From positions 1-19,085 of the forward strand of contig JACOWJ010000009.1 of NCBI GenBank assembly GCA_016176845.1: DNA of 19,085 nt, in the 5' to 3' direction. The notes under the pieces are model-generated. The model did no database searches and had not been told where the DNA came from. It saw only the letters and a program-made list of their open reading frames with translations. The DNA comes from Nitrospinota bacterium (GTDB taxonomy: Bacteria; 2-12-FULL-45-22; JACOWJ01). Of the stretch, positions 14,629-19,085 are shown one piece after another (the first letter of the stretch is position 1; each line of letters starts with the position of its first letter). The position numbers were made by a program, and so were the translations under genes.

Positions 14629-17054
14629 AAATCAGCAATGAGCAGCAAGTAAAAGCCATTACCGGGGTGAAAAGGCTCTTCTTCCATCGAGCGGATGTCT
14701 ACGCCGAAATGTGGAAGGCCAGGGATGGCCGGATCGGCTACTCTCCCGTGTGCCAGCAGGGCAAACCCTGGCGCTGCGGCAAGCAAGATCTGATCGAAGA
14801 GGATGGCCCCCGTTGCGGCCGCAACTGCCATAGTTTCTCTCCCGTACCCCTCACCGACGAGGCGATCGCCAGGCATCTGGCGGGCAGGGTCACGCTGGGG
14901 GCCTACCTGCTGGCCGCTGACAATACCTGCAAGGCCGGCGTCATCGACTGCGACATCAATAAAGGCGCCGATCCTGACGCCAACCGCCCCAGGTGCGGGG
15001 AGCTGGCGAGGCTTATCTATCGGACCTGTCGGGGCATGGGCCTGTCTGCCCTTCTGGAAGACTCCGGCAACAAAGGCTATCACCTCTGGACCTTCTTCTC
15101 TGAGCCCATGCAGGCCCGTGAGGTACAGCGGCTGGGAAGGCTAATTGTGTCCAGGGCGCTGGAAGAACAGGAGTTTAGTGGCATTCATGCCGAGGTATTC
15201 CCCAAGCAGGAGGAGAAGGACCACTTTGGCAACCTGATTAAGGTCCCGCTCTCTCTACACCTGAAGACCGGGAGGCGCTGCCTCTTCCTGGACCCCGAGA
15301 CCTTCGAGCCCTACGAGGATGAGCAGCAGCTTAAAACACTGCTCTCCGTGGAAACAAACACACCGGAGCAGGCGCGAGAGATCTTCGAGGAGTATAGAGC
15401 AGAGGAAGAGACATTCGGCAGGGACGAGCAGAGGGGAAGGACAGCTCAGGAAAGAGATGGCGACTCCCGGTTCCCTCTGGTAGAGGAGCCTGTAGGCGCG
15501 ATCCTCAAAAATTGCGAGCGAGCTGAGGCCCTCCGCCGGCAAGCCGAGGAGGAAAATCATCTCCTCCACGGCGAGCGGATCTTCGTGGCCAATCTGTTCG
15601 GATCCATCGGCCAGGCCGAATGGGCCATCGATCATCTCCTCTCCCTCTGCTCCGATTTCGATCGAGGGGAGACCGAGAAGCAGTTCGCCTCCCTCAAGGG
15701 CAAAGGCCCTCTCTGCCTGCCCAGGAATCGTGGGGGCGATCCAACGGCTTGCCTGGATCTTTGCGAGAGGATCAAGGCCCTTGGAAAGAAGTCCCCAGTA
15801 GCCTTCGCGTACCAGAAGGGAGGAGGAAAGGAAAGCCCGGAGGAGGAGCTCTCCCACGTCCGGAAGCGGATCGAAGAGGCCCTCGATGCGGGCGCGATCG
15901 AGGCCGCCTTTGACGCAGCCGAAAGCCTTTCCCGGCTGCCGGCCGATGAGTACGGCAAAACCAAGGCAAAATTTAAGAAGCGGCTGGGCAAAGAGCTAAA
16001 CCTCAGAGACCTGGATAGGGCCGTCAGGGAAGCCCGGCAGCAGGCTGCCAAAAAGCGGGCTCAGGAGCAAAGGAACCACACCCCTTTCATTTTTGTCCGG
16101 GGAGGCTACCTGACCCGAATCAAGATCGATGAGAACGGCCGTGCCCTGGCGGAGCCCCTGACCCTGCAATCGGCCCGCGGAATTTTGGAGCGATCGGCCA
16201 ACTTTCTGAGAGTCCTGGAATCCAATGAGGGGATCTCTTACTCGCCCATCCCTCCCCCGCTCGATGTAGTCAATGACCTGATGGCCCTCTCCGACTGGCC
16301 GGGGATTCTCCCCCTGATTGGGGTGACCACGGCCCCGGTGGTGGCCCCTGACGGGACCCTGGGGCTCGCGCCCGGCTACCAGAAAGGCTCAAGGCTCTAC
16401 TACCACGCCAGCAAGCCCTTAAACCTGGGAGATACCACCCCCACGGACGAAGCGGTGGCGAAAGCCCAAAAGCTCCTGTTGGAAGAGCTGTTAGTTGACT
16501 TTCCCTTCAAAGATGAGGCCTCCAGGGCCAAAGCCCTGGCCCTGCTGTTGTTGCCCTTCGTTCGGCCACTGATCACCAGCCCTACTGCGCTCCATCTGAT
16601 CGATGCGCCCACGCCGGGGACCGGCAAGAGCCTGCTGGCCGACATTGTAACCCTCCCCTTCTCCCCCACGGGCGCCTCCGTGATGACGGCAGGCCGGGAC
16701 GATGAGGAGTGGCGCAAACGGATCACCGCCAGGTTGATCGACGGGCCTTCCCATATCCTGATCGACAATGTCCAGGGCCGCCTGACCTCGGCCGACCTGG
16801 CCGCCGCCATTACGGCACCGTTTTGGTCCGACCGGCTCTTGGGGCAGAGCAAGACCATCACGGTGCCCGTCCGCTGCTGCTGGATGGCGACCGGCAACAA
16901 CGTGTTACTGAGCGGCGAGCTGGCCCGGCGGGTGTGCTGGATCCGGCTGGATGGCAAAGCAGAGTGCCCGTGGGAGAGGAACGGGTTCAGACACCCCAGT
17001 GTCTCCTCCAGTGGGCCAGGGAGCACCGGGGGGAGCTGGTCACTGCGGCCCTGA
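14625..17054 (+). CDS. TOTE-like archaeo-eukaryotic primase with P-loop helicase domain
   Basis: I start at TTG 14625 (AAGGAGG seven bases before; overlaps the CHC2 stop). The in-frame sequence back to 14139 belongs to the previous gene. Residues 1-245 form an AEP primase resembling TOTE conflict-system primases: zinc cysteines C43, C51, C64, C68; catalytic VIDCD with Asp108 and Asp110; SGNKGYHLW with His153; GNLIKVPLSLH. Residues about 295-400 resemble the helical PriL-like part, with C342, C364, C376, C380. A coiled linker follows, then a helicase-type ATPase: Walker A PTPGTGKS (Lys668), Walker B ILIDN (Asp714), sensor ATGNN and an arginine pair in ELARRV. It should prime and unwind DNA for element replication. 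The frame breaks at about 16994; see the next entry. Confidence 0.8.
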   Translation: MKISNEQQVKAITGVKRLFFHRADVYAEMWKARDGRIGYSPVCQQGKPWRCGKQDLIEEDGPRCGRNCHSFSPVPLTDEAIARHLAGRVTLGAYLLAADNTCKAGVIDCDINKGADPDANRPRCGELARLIYRTCRGMGLSALLEDSGNKGYHLWTFFSEPMQAREVQRLGRLIVSRALEEQEFSGIHAEVFPKQEEKDHFGNLIKVPLSLHLKTGRRCLFLDPETFEPYEDEQQLKTLLSVETNTPEQAREIFEEYRAEEETFGRDEQRGRTAQERDGDSRFPLVEEPVGAILKNCERAEALRRQAEEENHLLHGERIFVANLFGSIGQAEWAIDHLLSLCSDFDRGETEKQFASLKGKGPLCLPRNRGGDPTACLDLCERIKALGKKSPVAFAYQKGGGKESPEEELSHVRKRIEEALDAGAIEAAFDAAESLSRLPADEYGKTKAKFKKRLGKELNLRDLDRAVREARQQAAKKRAQEQRNHTPFIFVRGGYLTRIKIDENGRALAEPLTLQSARGILERSANFLRVLESNEGISYSPIPPPLDVVNDLMALSDWPGILPLIGVTTAPVVAPDGTLGLAPGYQKGSRLYYHASKPLNLGDTTPTDEAVAKAQKLLLEELLVDFPFKDEASRAKALALLLLPFVRPLITSPTALHLIDAPTPGTGKSLLADIVTLPFSPTGASVMTAGRDDEEWRKRITARLIDGPSHILIDNVQGRLTSADLAAAITAPFWSDRLLGQSKTITVPVRCCWMATGNNVLLSGELARRVCWIRLDGKAECPWERNGFRHPSVSSSGPGSTGGSWSLRP

Positions 17055-17653
17055 CGCTGATCCGCCGGTGGCTGGAGGCCGGCCAGCCACCGGGCGAGCT
17101 GGTGGTGGGCAAGCTGGAGAGCTGGGCCGCGACGATGGGTGGCCTCTTGAAGACCATCGGCCTCCCGGGGTTCATGACCAACACCGCTGCCCTCTACGAG
17201 AAGCTGGACACGGAGCGAAGGGCCTGGGGAGCTTTCCTCGAAGCCTGGTGGGACCGCTTCGGAGTCTCCCCGGTCGGTGTGGCCGACTTATTTCCCCTGG
17301 CCAGCGCCCCCGAGGACCGGAAGAACGGCGAAGGGGCCCCCGAGGGCCTCGACCTTTTGAGCGAGCAGCTGGGCGGCGGCTCGGACCGCGCGCGGCGGAC
17401 GCGATTGGGGCACCTGCTCAAGGGCAAGGTGGATTGCGTTTATAGCGGCCTGAGAATCCTGGACGCCGGTACAAAATGGCGGGCAGCCCGGTACCGGTTG
17501 GAGGAGGTTTCAGGCCCCGGATCGAGCCCGGGGCAGGCCCTGCGAGGTTCTACCCAGGCTTCACAAGCTGACGGGGATGATCCTGAGCGGGAGGTGTTCG
17601 AGCCGGGGCAAAGGCTCTATCCCTGGCAGAAAGTTTTAGGTTTTAAGTTTTAA
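16997..17653 (+). pseudogene. C-terminal part of the primase-helicase, shifted frame
   Basis: Adding one C to the CCCC run at 16994-16997 turns FRHP followed by nonsense into FRHPQCLLQWAREHRGELVT, the usual continuation after the ATPase core in phage-type helicases. The frame then stays open to 17653 (LLKTIGLPGFMTNTAALYEK, RRAWGAFLEAWWDRFG, KWRAARYRLEEV). The joined protein would be about 1,010 residues. Near the end PGSSPGQALRG is encoded by a palindromic repeat (17513-17546), and the final GFKF plus stop come from the TTTTAAG repeat. It is probably a winged-helix/origin-binding tail. Confidence 0.65.
17513..17546 (+). repeat. 34-base palindromic element, copy 1 (in-frame)
   Basis: GGCCCCGGATCGAG then CCCGGGGCAGGCCCTGCGAG. 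It encodes GPGSSPGQALRG within the C-terminal part of the primase-helicase. Confidence 0.75.
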
Positions 17654-17690
17654 GTTTTAAGCCCTAAAACCTAAAACTTAAAACCTATTA
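17631..17690. repeat. TTTTAAG tandem/inverted repeat at the primase 3' end
   Basis: Repeated TTTTAAG/TTTTAGG words on the left arm are followed by CCC and complementary CTAAAAC/CTTAAAAC words on the right, so a long AT-rich hairpin can form. It contains the primase-frame stop codon (17651-17653) and ends about 13 bases before the next gene. Confidence 0.85.
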
Positions 17691-17702
17691 TCCCATTCGA
17701 CC

Positions 17703-18155
17703 ATGGGAAAGTTATTGGGTCGCCAGTCCTTAAGGGTTAATTGTCCCCATGGGGGATACGTTCTCAGAGGCGACGTGGACCCCGGGTCGAGCCCGGGGCA
17801 GGCTCTGGGGCAGGAGGGCCTTGAGAAGCCATCCGCCTTCCCGGAGCGGTGGTCTGCCATGGCGGATAGGAGCCCGCACCATAACGCCGTCCAGGAACAG
17901 GACGAGGTCCTGTTCCTCTTTGCCTGCGAGCTGATTCAAGATCCCGGCCGGGGCCGGTTCCCTGGAGATCTCCCCAGGACCCTGAATCAAGTTCAGGGCA
18001 GGCTCTGGAGCCACTACTCCCCTTTCTGGCGTGAGGGGCTTCCCCAGGAGGCTTTCGAGGAGCTGGAGCGCAGCATCCGCCGGCGGCTGGAGGAGGGGCC
18101 GGTCGCTTCGCTCCATTGCAAATTGGAAATTGGAAAGTGGAAAGTGCAAATTTAA
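17703..18155 (+). CDS. Hypothetical protein carrying two palindromic repeat insertions
   Basis: This 150-codon frame shows no recognised domain. Credible protein-like parts are QEQDEVLFLFACELIQDPGR and PFWREGLPQEAFEELERSIR. PGSSPGQALG (17777-17810) and TLNQVQGRLW (17977-18010) are encoded by two copies of the palindromic element, the latter in a different phase. The last 15 or so residues and the stop come from copy B of the 100-base element. The start ATG 17703 has no clear ribosome site. It may be the front half of a gene whose back half is the zinc-ribbon frame after 18202. The original gene function is unknown. Confidence 0.4.
   Translation: MGKLLGRQSLRVNCPHGGYVLRGDVDPGSSPGQALGQEGLEKPSAFPERWSAMADRSPHHNAVQEQDEVLFLFACELIQDPGRGRFPGDLPRTLNQVQGRLWSHYSPFWREGLPQEAFEELERSIRRRLEEGPVASLHCKLEIGKWKVQI
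17777..17810 (+). repeat. 34-base palindromic element, copy 2 (in-frame)
   Basis: GGA, then stem CCCCGGG, loop TCGAG, stem CCCGGGG, then CAGGCTCTGGGG. It encodes DPGSSPGQALG, in the same phase as copy 1. Confidence 0.8.
17977..18010 (+). repeat. 34-base palindromic element, copy 3
   Basis: GGA, then stem CCCTGAA, loop TCAAG, stem TTCAGGG, then CAGGCTCTGGAG. Three stem pairs differ from copy 2 on both arms, so pairing is kept. It starts exactly 200 bases after copy 2. Confidence 0.8.
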
Positions 18156-18201
18156 AATTTCCAATTTGCAATCTTCAATTTCCAATTCCCCCGAAGGGGG
18201 T
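18101..18201 (+). repeat. 100-base dispersed element, copy B
   Basis: It begins GGTCGCTTCGCTCCATTGCA, has a core of GGAAATTGGAAA-type words facing complementary TTTCCAATTTGC words, and ends CCCCCGAAGGGGGT. Its ends match copy A (11339-11438, opposite strand) almost base for base while the cores differ. Confidence 0.75.
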
Positions 18202-18504
18202 AGGCTCCCCGAACCTCTGCCTCCTGCTGGCTCCTGCCCGGCTTGCGGAGGGAAGGAGTATTGGGTATCGACAGGGAGAGCGCGCTTCTGTCTTGCGTGC
18301 CACCCTCCGCATTACCGGGAAGCGATCACGGTGGGCCGGCTCGAGCGGCCCGAGGAGCCGGCCCGGCCCCAAGCCCGGGGGCGAAAGAAGAGGGCAGAAC
18401 GTGGGGGGAAAGAGGGGAACGTCGGTCCCTCTATGCCGGGCTTGTTCTCTGAGGGCTCTGCCCTCCATGGTGCTGTCGAGACAGGATCACGAGAGAGAAG
18501 ATAG
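18202..18504 (+). pseudogene. Zinc-ribbon protein fragment
   Basis: In the frame ending at 18504 a zinc ribbon is readable: CPACGGKEYWVSTGRARFCL followed by ACHPP, a C-x2-C ... C-x2-C pattern common in replication-linked proteins of mobile elements. A basic tail follows (RPQARGRKKRAERGGKEG). There is no ATG, GTG or TTG between the 100-base element and the ribbon in this frame, so it looks like a C-terminal fragment cut from the 17703 gene by that element. The call rests on the cysteine pattern alone. Confidence 0.45.
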
Positions 18505-18822
18505 TCCTTTGTTTCAAGGCAGCTGCCAGGCTGAGGCTAGATGAGGAATAGGACCTGGGGGAGTGGGTTGGGTGATGTGCAGGCCTGGCTCTGGGAAGAT
18601 CGCCATCCGCAGGAGGAAGGAGGTATGGGAGACGACCGGCGCGGCATGGACAGTGTCCCTGGTGTCTCATCCCCTCCGCTTCCGGCCGGCAGTGTGACCG
18701 GGACGATTCTCACGGAGTATGCCCCGTACTGCTGGGATGGCATCCCCAGGGTGAAGACCATGGAGCACATCGGGAAGACCCATGAACCACCCTATCACAA
18801 TCCATTTAAAAGGAGTCGCATT

Positions 18823-19085
18823 ATGGACCATGAGACCCCCATCGACGAAACCGCAGAGTTCGACCTGGGTATGTTCGACGAGGTTCCTCCGGACCAGTTT
18901 GGCCCGACATCAATCCTGTATCCGGCATGGCGAGCAAGGCCTTTCTGGCCGAGGTGATCCAGGCAGTGGGCAAGACCTTGAAAGATCCCGCCTCCCGCAT
19001 CGTCCGGGCAGCTCGTGGCCCCAAGCATCCCGGGGTCCCGCTTCGCTCCTTCTGGGTCACCATCGGCTACAAGAAGGCCCCGACC
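18823..19085 (+). pseudogene. Unknown protein with one-base frameshift, runs off the right edge
   Basis: ATG 18823 follows AAGGAG by seven bases and gives MDHETPIDETAEFDLGMFDE, then VPPDQFGP, after which this frame ends at 18957. Adding one base to CCC (18903-18905) continues as DINPVSGMASKAFLAEVIQA, VGKTLKDPASRIVRAARG and LRSFWVTIGYKKAPT to the window end. I do not recognise the family. The frame upstream of 18823 (from 18541, GTILTEYAPYCWDGIPRVKT) might also be coding, and a 40-codon frame from ATG 18574 (MCRPGSGKIAIRRRKEVWET) is an alternative; neither is supported well enough to list. Confidence 0.45.

Noticed and set aside
14553-15083. Minus-strand open frame opposite the primase
   Set aside because: The plus strand carries the primase catalytic and zinc motifs here, so the antisense frame is a shadow.
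18541-18822. Separate gene starting at 18541
   Set aside because: The first 50 codons look unlike protein and a competing 40-codon frame exists; only the part from 18823 has a good ribosome site.

Overview
The window looks like a chromosomal segment of a GC-rich Gram-negative bacterium. Gene content and order (mreBCD-mrdA-rodA, a SurA/PpiD-type chaperone, paired MaoC dehydratases, radA, an RluB-type synthase, pgsA) would fit a deltaproteobacterial (Desulfobacterota-like) lineage or a neighbouring phylum. That placement is inference only. No rRNA or tRNA gene was seen.

Region 1 (1-4827, minus strand) is the rod-shape operon, read mreB, mreC, mreD, mrdA, rodA; rodA runs off the left edge. A plausible sigma-70-type promoter lies in the divergent gap at 5053-5080. 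Region 2 (5231-11044, plus strand) is intact housekeeping sequence: a membrane-anchored parvulin foldase, a two-subunit MaoC-type hydroxyacyl dehydratase, RadA, a 23S rRNA pseudouridine synthase and a phosphatidylglycerophosphate synthase-like enzyme. One isolated 32-nt sequence with the features of a type I-C CRISPR repeat ends one base before the radA start codon.

Region 3 (about 11045-19085) is accessory DNA. It opens with the N-terminal 40 or so residues of a tyrosine recombinase, cut off at the end of pgsA. After that come a hendecad coiled-coil membrane protein, a hicBA toxin-antitoxin pair flanked by direct repeats, and a CI-like repressor divergent from a BcepMu gp16-like regulator. 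These are followed by a CII-like C-terminal domain, an excisionase-like HTH protein, a CHC2 zinc-finger protein and a large protein joining an archaeo-eukaryotic-type (TOTE-like) primase, a cysteine-bearing PriL-like domain and a P-loop helicase domain. Poorly recognisable genes, including a zinc-ribbon fragment, follow. The layout is that of a phage satellite or integrative-element replication module that has lost its integrase. At least five of its genes need a one-base correction, always a missing base, to read through; the 11 kb of core sequence shows none.

Region 3 and the intergenic gaps are also rich in short palindromic or tandem repeat elements: (i) a 34-bp hairpin element with compensatory base changes, inserted inside reading frames; (ii) a 100-bp element with fixed ends and a variable core, present twice; (iii) several unrelated tandem-word hairpins, mostly at gene 3' ends; (iv) a 34-bp repeat around hicBA. 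These repeats, the lone CRISPR-like repeat and the primase module are the most interesting parts of the window.
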